DNA of 64,000 bases from Dasania sp. GY-MA-18 (GCF_024734385.1 NZ_JANHAP010000007.1:124001-188000); one strand, 5' to 3'; counted from the first letter of the stretch, positions 7,945 to 16,589 are shown. Notes: generated by a model from the sequence alone, not told the origin. Numbers and translations are program-made.

Positions 7945-10128
7945 ATGCCAAATGTAAAAGGTCAAAAAAAATTTTTAAGTTGCAGTATCGCAGGGCTATT
8001 GTCTACCGCTATGACCTTGCCCGTATCTGCAGCGGTACTGGAAGAAGTCATGGTAACCGCTCAGAAGCGCGAACAAAGCCTGCAAGATGTAGGTATATCC
8101 GTTTCTGCATTCAGCGGCGACCAGCTAAAAGATTTGGGTGTGACTAACAGCACTGAAATCGTGCAACAAATACCAGGCATGCAACTGCAAACTTTTACCC
8201 CCGCTTTCACCATTATCAACTTACGGGGTATCTCCCAAAATAATTTTCAAGACAACTTAGAAGCGCCGGTGGCGGTTTATGTTGATGGTGCCTATGTGCC
8301 CAGCATGAATGCCATTAACGGCCAGCTGTTTGATGTGGGGCGGGTAGAAGTTTTGCGTGGTCCGCAGGGCACCTTATTTGGTCGTAACAGTACCGGTGGC
8401 TTAGTGCATTACCTTACCCGCGGTGCCGACGCGCAAGAGCTAAATGGCTATATGGAAGTGACGGCGGGTGAATTTGATATGCGCGCCGTAGAAGGTGCAG
8501 TCGGTGGCGCTATCAGTGACTCGGTGCGCGCGCGTGTTGCCGGGCGCTGGATGGAGCACGATGGCTATGTGGAGTCACAAACACCGGGTATACGCGATGC
8601 CCACGGTGCCAATGGTTACAGCCTACGCGGTGCTTTTGAAATTGATATTACTGACAACTTGCTAGCTGATTTACGATTAGGCGTGGCAGAAGACAGCGAT
8701 GTGCCTTCGGGCACTTACTCAATAAATTTTGCCAGCGCGGATCCTAACACGGGTTTGGGGGTGCAGGCACCGGGCCGTTTAACGGATGGCTTAGAACATG
8801 CTTCCAGCATAGAGGGCAGCTTCGATCGTGATATGACTAACTTTACCGGCACCTTAACCTGGTCGCTGGCTGATGATATGGAGTTGGTGTCTATTACGAA
8901 TTACCTGGAGCTAGAAAAAGATTATTTAGAAGATGCCGGCGGCGGTTTGTTTTTCTTTCCTTATACCGTCAACACCGAGTTTGATAGTTTTTCACAAGAG
9001 CTACGTTTATCGGGCAGCGATGAGGGCATACGCTGGCAAACCGGGCTCTATTATTTGGACATGACTACAGATAATTTTCAGCGGGTTGCTGGTGCGGCCA
9101 TATTGGGGGCTGCAACGGAAACAGCGCTACAAGATAGCATTGCCAGCTTGGATTCCAAAAACTGGTCGGTGTTTGGGCAGGTGGAATTCGACCTTAGCGA
9201 TCAGCTGACATTGATTGCCGGTTTGCGCTGGTCGGAAGATGACAAAAGCATAGACTTCGCACAATTTTACGAAGAGCTGGGGGCAGGCACGCCTCGCACG
9301 CAGCTATTTGATATCGCCGCCGTGCCAATTAACGATATCGATAACATAGATTACCAAGACTATGCCGCCCGCTTACAGTTGAACTACACCACCGAAGAGG
9401 GCGCTTTATTTTATGGCTCTATTAATCGCGGTATTAAAGGCGGCAACTGGTCGGTAGACCCTGTGGGCGGTGTGGCTGCAGGCGACCCCGCAAACTTAAA
9501 ACATGATGAAGAAGTGCTGCTGTCTTATGAGCTAGGTGTCAAAACAGACTTGAGCGATTGGGCGCGGTTGAATAGCTCCATTTATTACTACGATTACAAT
9601 GATTACCAGGCATTTTCTTTATTGAACCTAACGCCACAGGTAACTAATTCCGACGCTAGCTCTTATGGTGGTGAGATAGAGCTGACTATGTCGCCAATAG
9701 AAGGCATGGATCTGCTATTGGGCTTGGCCTATATAGATTCTGAAGTTGATGCCGTGCCCGATGTATTTGGCGGCACCGTAAAAACAGAGTTCCCCAATGC
9801 GCCCAAACTTAGCGTTAACTTATTAGCGCGCTATCAGTGGGAGGCACTGGGCGGCCGCGTGGCTGTACAGGCCGATGGTGTGTGGAACGATGATCAATAT
9901 ATAGAAGCCACCAACTCACAAATTTCCGAAGAAGATGCTCACCTAGTGTGGAATGCGCGCGTCTCTTATGCCTCTTTAGATGAAACCTGGAAAGTGACAG
10001 CCTGGGTGAAAAATGTAGGCGATGAAGAATACCGCATGTACAACTTGGATCTGGGCTTACTGGGTATTAGTGAAGAGGTTTATGCGCCACCGCGTTGGGC
10101 CGGTGTCACGGCTACCTACAATTTTTAA
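7945..10128 (+). CDS. TonB-dependent outer-membrane receptor of the amine island
   Basis: 727 residues with a signal peptide ending near VSAAVLEE, a TonB-box-like EEVMVTAQKRE, a plug domain (about 45-160, containing RVEVLRGPQGTLFGRNSTGGLV) and a beta-barrel ending ...GVTATYNF with the C-terminal Phe used for BAM-dependent insertion. It takes substrates across the outer membrane using TonB energy. It lies between the FeaR-like regulator and the aldehyde dehydrogenase, all on the plus strand, so it may take up an aromatic amine or an amine-bearing conjugate; that substrate is inferred. AAGGAG ahead of ATG 7945 fixes the start. It resembles the two receptors at the right edge only at the general family level. 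Confidence 0.9.
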   Translation: MPNVKGQKKFLSCSIAGLLSTAMTLPVSAAVLEEVMVTAQKREQSLQDVGISVSAFSGDQLKDLGVTNSTEIVQQIPGMQLQTFTPAFTIINLRGISQNNFQDNLEAPVAVYVDGAYVPSMNAINGQLFDVGRVEVLRGPQGTLFGRNSTGGLVHYLTRGADAQELNGYMEVTAGEFDMRAVEGAVGGAISDSVRARVAGRWMEHDGYVESQTPGIRDAHGANGYSLRGAFEIDITDNLLADLRLGVAEDSDVPSGTYSINFASADPNTGLGVQAPGRLTDGLEHASSIEGSFDRDMTNFTGTLTWSLADDMELVSITNYLELEKDYLEDAGGGLFFFPYTVNTEFDSFSQELRLSGSDEGIRWQTGLYYLDMTTDNFQRVAGAAILGAATETALQDSIASLDSKNWSVFGQVEFDLSDQLTLIAGLRWSEDDKSIDFAQFYEELGAGTPRTQLFDIAAVPINDIDNIDYQDYAARLQLNYTTEEGALFYGSINRGIKGGNWSVDPVGGVAAGDPANLKHDEEVLLSYELGVKTDLSDWARLNSSIYYYDYNDYQAFSLLNLTPQVTNSDASSYGGEIELTMSPIEGMDLLLGLAYIDSEVDAVPDVFGGTVKTEFPNAPKLSVNLLARYQWEALGGRVAVQADGVWNDDQYIEATNSQISEEDAHLVWNARVSYASLDETWKVTAWVKNVGDEEYRMYNLDLGLLGISEEVYAPPRWAGVTATYNF

Positions 10129-10213
10129 AGTAGCCAGTTAGCAGTGCTTGCTAACGAATAGAGCAAGCACTGCGTATTAAAAAGATGATGGCGCTGTTTT
10201 AGGAGTAAAAAAG

Positions 10214-11635
10214 ATGAGTGGCCTAGGATTGATTATTAACGGCAAACGGGTAGCTACAGCAGAGAGCTTTGATGTTATCAACCCCGCCACAGAACAAAGC
10301 GTTGCCCAGTGTCCGCAAGCTAGCCAGGCTCATGTAGATCAAGCGGTAGCTGCCGCAAGGGCGGCGTTTACGGATTGGAGTCAGGTTGATGATCAAGAGC
10401 GCAAAGCAGCCGTGCATAAAATTGCCGACTTGCTGGAGGAGCATGCTGTTGAACTAACACGCTTAATTACCCAAGAGCAGGGTAAACCGCTACAGGGCTT
10501 TGCCGGTTTGGGCTCAGAGTTTGAACTCGCTGGCGCAGTAGCTTGGTGTCGAACCACCGCCGAGTTAGATTTGCCGGTAAAAGTGTTGCAGGACGACGAG
10601 ACTCAGCGCGTTGAGTTGCACCGCAAACCGCTGGGAGTGGTGGGTTCTATCACGCCTTGGAACTGGCCTTTACTAATTGCCATTTGGCATGTAATCCCCG
10701 CCATACGCAGCGGTAATACCGTTGTGCTAAAACCTTCGCCGTTTACGCCTTTAGCGACACTGCGCTTTGTTGAGTTGGCTAATCAAGTACTGCCCGCCGG
10801 TGTATTAAATAGCGTGACGGGTGGTGGTGATATAGGCTCGTATATGAGTGCGCATGAGGGCATTAATAAAATGGTTTTTACTGGCTCTACCGCAACCGGC
10901 AAAAAAATCATGCAAGGTGCCGCCAGTAATTTAAAACGCTTAACCTTAGAGCTGGGTGGCAACGATGCCGGTATCGTATTGCCAGATGTTGATGTCGATG
11001 CTGTAGCCATGGGTATCTTTGCCACTGCTTTTATTAACGCTGGCCAAACTTGTGCGGCGTTAAAGCGCCTGTATGTGCACGAAGATGTTTACGAGCCTTT
11101 GTGTGCCGCATTAAAGGCAATTGCGGATAGCACGACACTGGGCAATGGCTTAGATACCGGTGTGGATTTTGGCCCTGTACAAAACCCTGCGCAGTTAAAA
11201 ATTGTAGAAAGCTTGGCGCGGGATGCCGAGCAGCAGGGCGGCCGTTTTCTCAGTGGCGGCCATGCTCCGCAAGGGCCCGGATTCTTTTTCCCCATTACAC
11301 TGGTGGCCGATGTGACGGACGGCTGTCGTTTAGTGGATGAAGAACCCTTTGGCCCAATCTTACCTATAATCAAGTATAGCGATATAGACGATGCCATACG
11401 CAGAGCCAATAACAACGCCTGTGGTTTAGGTGGCTCGATTTGGTCCAGCGATATCAAGCTGGCCGCGCAGCTGGCAAACCGTTTGGAATGTGGCACAGTG
11501 TGGATAAACAACCACGCGGCGGTACAGCCCAACGTGCCTTTTGGTGGGGTTAAACAGTCCGGCTTTGGGGTGGAGTTTGGCAGCGAGGGCTTAGAGGAAT
11601 ACACCTCTATACAGTCAGTTTTTATTCCCAAGTAA
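10214..11635 (+). CDS. NAD(P)-dependent aldehyde dehydrogenase
   Basis: 473 residues, full length for the ALDH superfamily. The catalytic cysteine is C280 in FINAGQTCAALKR and the general base is E246 in LTLELGGNDAG. The PWNWP and FTGSTATGK segments of the coenzyme fold are present. No signal peptide, so cytoplasmic. Lying 85 bp downstream of the TonB receptor and 63 bp upstream of the amine dehydrogenase heavy chain, it probably oxidises the aldehyde released by periplasmic amine oxidation, such as phenylacetaldehyde or 4-hydroxyphenylacetaldehyde, to the acid. This mirrors feaB in E. coli. The exact substrate cannot be read from the sequence. Confidence 0.92.
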   Translation: MSGLGLIINGKRVATAESFDVINPATEQSVAQCPQASQAHVDQAVAAARAAFTDWSQVDDQERKAAVHKIADLLEEHAVELTRLITQEQGKPLQGFAGLGSEFELAGAVAWCRTTAELDLPVKVLQDDETQRVELHRKPLGVVGSITPWNWPLLIAIWHVIPAIRSGNTVVLKPSPFTPLATLRFVELANQVLPAGVLNSVTGGGDIGSYMSAHEGINKMVFTGSTATGKKIMQGAASNLKRLTLELGGNDAGIVLPDVDVDAVAMGIFATAFINAGQTCAALKRLYVHEDVYEPLCAALKAIADSTTLGNGLDTGVDFGPVQNPAQLKIVESLARDAEQQGGRFLSGGHAPQGPGFFFPITLVADVTDGCRLVDEEPFGPILPIIKYSDIDDAIRRANNNACGLGGSIWSSDIKLAAQLANRLECGTVWINNHAAVQPNVPFGGVKQSGFGVEFGSEGLEEYTSIQSVFIPK

Positions 11636-11698
11636 ACCAGCGCTAGGCTTAATAGGATACAGGCCACTGTTGATCAAGACGGAAAAAGAGATAAAACC

Positions 11699-12892
11699 AT
11701 GTACCGTACAAAAACGTTTCATTTTTTAGCGCGAATAGTTGTCACTTGCTTGGCTTCAGTTGTGGCTGCTAGCAGCTATGCCGCTAAAGCAGAAATGCCG
11801 CCCTTGGCCATAGAAGAAATTGGCCGTATAGAAAAGCTGCCGGCCAGTTACCCAGAAGATTGGGTGCTTATCGATGAGTCCAGCTTTTTTAATATGTATG
11901 GCGGCAAGGTTATTATTTTAGATGTGGCTGAAAAAGATCACCCCAAACGCATGAAGGGCATGTTGAGTAAAAGCATGTTGGGCAATTTTACTCAATCTGC
12001 TAAGCGCGGTGAGTATTACATTATAGAGTCGTTTCACGAGCGCGGTTCACGCGGGAAAAAATTTGATGTGCTGGTTATTTATGACAAGCAAACCTTAAAT
12101 ATTAAAAAAGAAATCCTCTGGCCCACCGATCGTTTGCAATCTTTGCCTGAGCGTTACTCCATGTCGGTGTCTGCCGATGAGCGCTTGCTGTATGTGTCTA
12201 ATTTTAATCCCGCGGCTTCTTTTACTGTGGTGGATTTAGATAGCAGAGAAATTGTAGAAACTATAGGCACGCCGGGTTGTGTACTGACTTATCCCATGGG
12301 CAAGCGCAGGGTGGTGTCTATATGTAGTAATGGCGGCTTACTGACCACGGTGTTAAATGATGATGGTACGTTAAAGTCCCGCCATCGCATGGCGTCTTTT
12401 TTTGATACCGACGACAGCGCTGTTTTTGAATGGCCAGTGTTGGTGGGCGGCAAGGCCTATTTCCCCAGTTTTCACGGCGATTTACACGTAATAGATTTTA
12501 GCGGTGAGGTGGCTGAGTATCAGGGAAAGTGGAGCTTAACCAATAAGCAGGAGCGCGCAGCAAACTGGCGCCCAGGTGGCTTAGCCCTTACCGACAGGGA
12601 TGATGCCGGTCACCTCTATATTATTATGCAGCCCGATGGCCACGAAGGTACACAAACCCATGGGGGTAGCCAGGTATGGGTGTTTGATTTGAAAACAAAA
12701 AAACGCTTGCGCATTATTGAGGTGCCTAACTGGGCGGTGTCGCTGGCAGTGACTCGTGGCGATAATCCCAAATTGGTGATTACCAATGGTGAAATGAATC
12801 TGGACATCTTTAATGCAAAAGATGGCAGCTTTATACACACGGTTACGGACTTTAATAACATAACTCCCTTGTTAATACACAAGTCTTATTAA
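11699..12892 (+). CDS. aauB: Amine dehydrogenase heavy (alpha) chain, AauB/MauB family
   Basis: 397 residues. A Sec signal peptide (about 1-29, ending SSYAAKA) is followed by a seven-bladed beta-propeller chain typical of the TTQ amine dehydrogenase large subunit, with segments such as IIESFHERGSRGKKFDVLVIYD, SVSADERLLYVSNFNPAASFTVVDLD, LVGGKAYFPSFHGDLHVIDF and GGSQVWVFDLKTKKRLRIIEVPNWAVSLAVT. It forms the alpha2beta2 periplasmic enzyme with the light chain encoded at 14077. It is the first gene of a B-E-D-A run, the order known for both methylamine (mau) and aromatic amine (aau) dehydrogenases. The aldehyde dehydrogenase and FeaR-like regulator favour the aromatic type, hence the aau symbol; the substrate is inferred. 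Confidence 0.9.
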   Translation: MYRTKTFHFLARIVVTCLASVVAASSYAAKAEMPPLAIEEIGRIEKLPASYPEDWVLIDESSFFNMYGGKVIILDVAEKDHPKRMKGMLSKSMLGNFTQSAKRGEYYIIESFHERGSRGKKFDVLVIYDKQTLNIKKEILWPTDRLQSLPERYSMSVSADERLLYVSNFNPAASFTVVDLDSREIVETIGTPGCVLTYPMGKRRVVSICSNGGLLTTVLNDDGTLKSRHRMASFFDTDDSAVFEWPVLVGGKAYFPSFHGDLHVIDFSGEVAEYQGKWSLTNKQERAANWRPGGLALTDRDDAGHLYIIMQPDGHEGTQTHGGSQVWVFDLKTKKRLRIIEVPNWAVSLAVTRGDNPKLVITNGEMNLDIFNAKDGSFIHTVTDFNNITPLLIHKSY

Positions 12893-12913
12893 ACCGTGTT
12901 GGAGGTTGAGGGA

Positions 12914-13453
12914 ATGGAATTAGTTTCAGTACTAGTGAATGCCGCAGCGCTATTTTTATTATGGCTGTTTGTGGCTGCGGGCTCGCATAAGTTACAAAGC
13001 AATAATAGCGAATACTATGAAGTGATTTTTGCTGGCTACGGTATTCAATCCGCATTTTTAGCGCAGCAACTGCCTAAGCTAGTCGGTGTAATTGAAGTGG
13101 TAGTGGGGATGCTGTTATTGGTGCCGGCCTTGCGACCTTGGGGCGCTGCCGCTGCGGCTGTCATTTTGGCGGCTTATGCACTATTGATTTTATTACAGTT
13201 ATTGCAAGGTAAGTCAGGCATGGACTGTGGTTGTGCTGGGCCTGATGGCGAAATAAAAATTAGCCCAGCGTTATTGCTAAGAAATTTAGTGTTGTTGAGC
13301 CTGGCTGTGTTTTGTTGGCAGGCGGTAGTTACAGTTGGCGTGATGCCTTGGCTAATATCGGTATTAGCGGCCACTGTTTTAATACTGGTGTATTTAAGCG
13401 GCGAACAACTCATGGTAACGGCGCAAAGAATTCAATTAATACAAAGGGGTTAA
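12914..13453 (+). CDS. aauE: MauE-like membrane protein for amine dehydrogenase maturation
   Basis: Integral membrane protein of about 179 residues with four or five hydrophobic segments (for example LVNAAALFLLWLFVAAGSHKL, VVGMLLLVPALRPWGAAAAAVILAAYALLILL). The DCGCAG motif near the middle of the chain is typical of MauE and related DoxX-like partners of thiol oxidoreductases. MauE and MauD are required to form the disulfide-rich light chain. GGAGG at 12901-12905 lies 8 bases ahead of ATG 12914; an in-frame GTG at 12896 is the alternative. The gene follows the heavy-chain stop by 21 bp and is adjacent to mauD, as in mau and aau operons. Confidence 0.86.
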   Translation: MELVSVLVNAAALFLLWLFVAAGSHKLQSNNSEYYEVIFAGYGIQSAFLAQQLPKLVGVIEVVVGMLLLVPALRPWGAAAAAVILAAYALLILLQLLQGKSGMDCGCAGPDGEIKISPALLLRNLVLLSLAVFCWQAVVTVGVMPWLISVLAATVLILVYLSGEQLMVTAQRIQLIQRG

Positions 13454-13455
13454 GC

Positions 13456-14055
13456 TTGGACATACTTGTGATTTCAAATATTGTGTTGTGGATTGCCGTA
13501 GTGATTATGGCAGTTGTGATTTTTGCCCTAACCAGACAAATAGGGGTGCTCTTTGAAAGAGTGGCTCCGGCAGGGGCTTTGGCGGTTAATCAAAACTTGA
13601 AAGTGGGGCAGGTCGCGCCGGAGTTGTCGTTGCAGACTATGGATAATCAATTGCTTAATGTCGGCGGTGCATCTGAGGATGGACGTTCACAGTTACTGTT
13701 TTGGGTGTCGCCGGAATGCCCGGTGTGCAAAACCTTATTGCCCGCGTTAAAAAGCGCCGCCAAGGCCGAGTCCGATTGGCTTAAATTAGTACTGGCCAGT
13801 GATGGTATGGAGTTGGACCATCAGGCTTATGTAAAACAGTACGATTTACAAGGGCACCCTTATATTGTTTCTGAATTGCTAGGTAAAACCTATGGCGTGG
13901 CCAAACTGCCTTATGCGGTAGTGATAGATGAGCAGGGCAAGATAGCCTCTATGGGTATTATCAATTCACGCGAACATTTGGAGAGTTTGTTTGAAGCTAA
14001 GGAGCGCAAGGTTGCCTCCATACAAGATTATTTAAGCAATCGTGTTGGCCACTAG
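13456..14055 (+). CDS. aauD: MauD-like periplasmic thiol-disulfide protein for light-chain maturation
   Basis: About 199 residues from a TTG start two bases after the mauE stop, with AAAGGGG ahead of it. The start gives LDILVISNIVLWIAVVIMAV, matching the usual MauD N-terminal anchor; longer readings only run back through mauE. A thioredoxin-like domain carries the CPVC active site in WVSPECPVCKTLLP. It faces the periplasm and helps form or isomerise the disulfides of the light chain. The RQIGVLFERVAPAGAL segment after the anchor is characteristic of the family. Confidence 0.88.
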   Translation: MDILVISNIVLWIAVVIMAVVIFALTRQIGVLFERVAPAGALAVNQNLKVGQVAPELSLQTMDNQLLNVGGASEDGRSQLLFWVSPECPVCKTLLPALKSAAKAESDWLKLVLASDGMELDHQAYVKQYDLQGHPYIVSELLGKTYGVAKLPYAVVIDEQGKIASMGIINSREHLESLFEAKERKVASIQDYLSNRVGH

Positions 14056-14076
14056 AGATCACTAAGGTTTATAACA

Positions 14077-14592
14077 ATGAAAATACTGGATAAATTTTTT
14101 GAGCGCACGGCCAGATCGGTGGCGCAGCAATCTTCCCGGCGCGGTTTGTTAAAAAACTTAGGTGCAGCATTAGTGGGCGGTGCCAGCATACCCTTATTAC
14201 CGGTAGCCAGAGCCGCTGAGCCCGCACCGAAAATGCCTGCGGAAGAGGGCGATCCGGCCAGCTGTGAATATTGGCGTTATTGCGCGGTGGATGGTTTTCT
14301 CTGCCAGTGTTGTGGCGGCACTTATAACTCCTGCCCGCCGGGTACAGAGATGTCCACCATTACCTGGGTGGGCACTTGTCGCAACCCCGTGGATGGTCGC
14401 AGCTATGTGATTTCCTATAACGATTGCTGCGGCGTTAATCAATGTGGCACTTGCCTGTGTCAGCGCGATGAGCGCGACCGGCCCTTATATAGATCTGACA
14501 AATCCAACGATATTAATTGGTGTTTGGGCTCCAAGAGTTATGTTTATCACTGCTCTACCGCGATAGTGGTGGGCGTGGCGTTTGAGCAATGA
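14077..14592 (+). CDS. aauA: TTQ-containing amine dehydrogenase light (beta) chain, aromatic type
   Basis: 171 residues. A twin-arginine-type leader (SSRRGLLKNLG then a hydrophobic stretch ending ARAAEP) sends it folded to the periplasm. The two tryptophans that crosslink to tryptophan tryptophylquinone are conserved at W97 (STITWVGTC) and W148 (NDINWCLG), and the catalytic base corresponds to D116 in SYNDCCG. The mature chain has 14 cysteines (63, 69, 76, 78, 79, 86, 101, 117, 118, 123, 126, 128, 149, 159). Methylamine dehydrogenase has 12; the extra C79 and C123 match, from memory, aromatic amine dehydrogenase. It converts primary amines to aldehydes plus ammonia and passes electrons onward. 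Its stop overlaps the next start by 4 bp (ATGA). Confidence 0.93.
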   Translation: MKILDKFFERTARSVAQQSSRRGLLKNLGAALVGGASIPLLPVARAAEPAPKMPAEEGDPASCEYWRYCAVDGFLCQCCGGTYNSCPPGTEMSTITWVGTCRNPVDGRSYVISYNDCCGVNQCGTCLCQRDERDRPLYRSDKSNDINWCLGSKSYVYHCSTAIVVGVAFEQ

Positions 14593-15032
14593 TACGGGCA
14601 CTGCTGCTAATTGCGTTGCTATGGCCAGCCAGCCAGCTTATGGCTGAAGCGGTAAGCAATGAGCGTCGTGCCAAATTTAATTATCAAATGTTTTGCCAGG
14701 GCTGCCATACCCAAGATGGTATGGGGGGCAGGGGGGTACCGCAGCTAAAAGGTTTTATGGGGCATTTTCTTAGCTCGCAGGTGGGCCGTGAATATTTAGT
14801 GCGCGTACCCGGCTCGGCTAATTCGGTGTTGGATGATGAGCAGCTGGCTGAGGTATTAAACTGGATGCTGTTAAATTTTGCAGAAGATAGTTTGCAGGCA
14901 TCGTTTCAACCTTATCAGGCCAGCGAAGTGGCAGGCTACCGGCAACAGCCCTTGATGGAAGTCCTGGCTTATCGCAAAGCCTTGGTTGCAGCGTTGATGA
15001 AGCAAGAGGGCTTAGCGCTATCTTCACCCTAG
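14589..15032 (+). CDS. Periplasmic monohaem cytochrome c of the amine dehydrogenase operon
   Basis: 147 residues with a Sec signal peptide (about 1-19, ending SQLMA) and a single haem site CQGCH at C36, C39 and H40. The ATGA overlap with the light-chain gene indicates translational coupling. It probably takes electrons from the TTQ enzyme or passes them towards the terminal oxidase. From memory, the Alcaligenes faecalis aau cluster also carries cytochrome genes after aauA. It is far too small to be MauG, which is a dihaem protein of roughly 350-400 residues. No azurin or amicyanin gene is nearby, which strengthens the case for a cytochrome acceptor. Confidence 0.82.
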   Translation: MIRALLLIALLWPASQLMAEAVSNERRAKFNYQMFCQGCHTQDGMGGRGVPQLKGFMGHFLSSQVGREYLVRVPGSANSVLDDEQLAEVLNWMLLNFAEDSLQASFQPYQASEVAGYRQQPLMEVLAYRKALVAALMKQEGLALSSP

Positions 15033-15072
15033 TGCGGCTACTAATGGGTATAAAGCTAAAAGGTTAATCACA

Positions 15073-15627
15073 ATGAAATACGTAACAATAATAATGCTGT
15101 TGAGTGCGCTGATAACCGCGAATAGCGCAACGGCAGATGCGGCGGATATGGCTAAAACCTGTGCCGCTTGCCACGGCGCTAATGGCATCGCCAGCAATAG
15201 CCAGTGGCCTAATTTGGCGGGTCAGAACAAAGACTATTTAATTGCGCAGCTACAGGCTTTTCGTGACGGCAGCAGAGTCGATCCATTGATGTCACCCAGC
15301 GCCAAGTCACTCAGCGATCAGGATATCGCCGCTCTGGCCACTCACTATGCCAGTTTGCAGCCTGCGGTCAATACTGCCCCAGCCAAACTAAACCTGGCGG
15401 GTATGAATATACGCGCCCGCTGTGTGTCCTGCCACGGCATGGAAGGCAAGCCGGTAAACTCGCAGTGGCCCAATATTAACGGCCAGCAACAGGCGTATTT
15501 AGCCAAGCAATTAACCGCCTTTCGCGATGGCAGCCGTCATAGCGAAATTATGAAGGTCATCGTTAAGGGTTTTAGTGATCAACAGATAGCCGATGTGGCG
15601 GAGTACTACAGCCAAATACCGCGTTAG
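15073..15627 (+). CDS. Dihaem cytochrome c4-like protein
   Basis: 184 residues with a Sec signal peptide (about 1-22) and two haem-binding sites, CAACH at 30-34 and CVSCH at 117-121. The two halves repeat each other (SQWPNLAGQ...[14 protein letters not shown] against SQWPNINGQ...[14 protein letters not shown]), the internal duplication typical of cytochrome c4. It is the last gene of the amine island, 40 bp after the monohaem cytochrome, and probably carries electrons from amine oxidation to a cytochrome oxidase. A role in TTQ formation in place of MauG cannot be excluded, but c4 proteins are normally electron shuttles. Confidence 0.86.
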   Translation: MKYVTIIMLLSALITANSATADAADMAKTCAACHGANGIASNSQWPNLAGQNKDYLIAQLQAFRDGSRVDPLMSPSAKSLSDQDIAALATHYASLQPAVNTAPAKLNLAGMNIRARCVSCHGMEGKPVNSQWPNINGQQQAYLAKQLTAFRDGSRHSEIMKVIVKGFSDQQIADVAEYYSQIPR

Positions 15628-15949
15628 CCTGCCCCTATATGCGTGAGAGCCACTCTTGCCCTTGCGCCTGTGTTTTTAGCCCCCGCCTTTAAATAAACCT
15701 ATGCTGCGTCCGCCTTGGTTAAATTCAAGGCAAGACTGCGGTATAATCGCCCGCAACTAGCTAGCCCCAGGGGTTTTTATCTCTTTGTATCTCCAGCCCG
15801 CTATGCCCAGGTTTTATAGTCGCTAAGTGTTTTTAGTGCCTGCCTGTGACAGCTTTGGGATTAGGGCTAATACCAGGATTTACCAATAAGCTGTTATAAA
15901 TCAACAGTTTATCTAAACTACAAATATATCTGTAAAGGCAGTATGTGAA
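15628..15949 (+). other. 322-bp gap between the amine island and efp
   Basis: No coding region was found here. It marks the right edge of the accessory island and holds the candidate efp promoter listed separately, followed by a leader of about 195 bases. No terminator with a convincing stem was seen directly after the dihaem cytochrome, and no inverted repeats, tRNA remnant or integrase that would mark an insertion boundary. Confidence 0.6.
15719..15747 (+). promoter_or_regulatory. Candidate sigma-70 promoter for efp
   Basis: A perfect -10 TATAAT at 15742-15747 is preceded, 17 bases upstream, by TTAAAT at 15719-15724, a weak -35. It would give efp a leader of roughly 195 bases. Confidence 0.5.
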
Positions 15950-16519
15950 ATGGCTACGTATTCAACTAATGAGTTTAAAAACGGTCTCAAGCTGATGTTA
16001 GAGGGCGACCCCTGCACCATACTTGAGAACGAGTTTGTGCGCCCAGGTAAAGGTCAGGCGTTTAACCGGGTTAAGTTTCGCAACTTAAAAACTGGCAGAG
16101 TGTGGGAGCGCTCCTTAAAGTCTGGCGAAAAGCTGGAAGGCGCTGATGTACTGGATATAGAGGCCGAGTACCTCTACAGCGACGGTGAGTTTTGGCACTT
16201 TATGGAGCCCAATACTTATGAGCAGTATCAGGCCGATGCCAATGCGGTAGCCGATGTTAAAGACTGGCTAAAAGAGCAAGATAAGTGCGTGGTTACTCTA
16301 TTTAATGGAGCGCCTCTAGCCGTACAAGTGCCCAACTTCGTAGACTTGGAAGTTACCGATACCGATCCCGGTGAAAAAGGCGATACCGCCCAAGGTGGCA
16401 GCAAGCCGGCGACCCTTAGCACGGGTGCGGTAGTACGCGTACCGCTATTTATTAATATTGGTGAAGTCTTGCGTATAGATACACGTACTGGCGAATATGT
16501 TAGCCGCGCTAAAGGCTAA
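15950..16519 (+). CDS. efp: Translation elongation factor P
   Basis: 189 residues, the full three-domain EF-P. It enters the ribosome between the P and E sites and rescues stalling at consecutive prolines. The modifiable lysine is K34 in the loop RPGKGQAF, the lysylated type rather than the rhamnosylated Arg32 type of Pseudomonas, consistent with epmA 70 bp downstream and epmB elsewhere in the window. The C-terminal [13 protein letters not shown] end is intact. It has its own candidate promoter and is followed by a terminator-like hairpin. Confidence 0.97.
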   Translation: MATYSTNEFKNGLKLMLEGDPCTILENEFVRPGKGQAFNRVKFRNLKTGRVWERSLKSGEKLEGADVLDIEAEYLYSDGEFWHFMEPNTYEQYQADANAVADVKDWLKEQDKCVVTLFNGAPLAVQVPNFVDLEVTDTDPGEKGDTAQGGSKPATLSTGAVVRVPLFINIGEVLRIDTRTGEYVSRAKG

Positions 16520-16530
16520 ACTCCCTCACA

Positions 16531-16565
16531 CGGCTCTGCTGATTTAGCAGGGCCGTTATTGTTTT
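16531..16565 (+). terminator. Terminator-like hairpin between efp and epmA
   Basis: CGGCTCTGCT (16531-16540) pairs with AGCAGGGCCG (16546-16555), including one G-U pair, around a 5-base loop. It is followed by TTATTGTTTTT. Termination may be partial, because epmA starts only about 25 bases later. Confidence 0.6.
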
Positions 16566-16589
16566 TATGTATTCATGTTAGTGCAGCCT

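Noticed and set aside
12896-12913. GTG start for the MauE-like gene
   Set aside because: GGAGG at 12901-12905 is well placed for ATG 12914 and would lie inside the coding region if the GTG were used.
15073-15627. Dihaem cytochrome as MauG
   Set aside because: Only 184 residues, internally duplicated like cytochrome c4, and lacking the length and peroxidase-like features of MauG.
15765-15780. GC-rich stretch with T-run upstream of efp as a terminator
   Set aside because: The possible stem (CCC/GGG) is only three pairs with a minimal loop.
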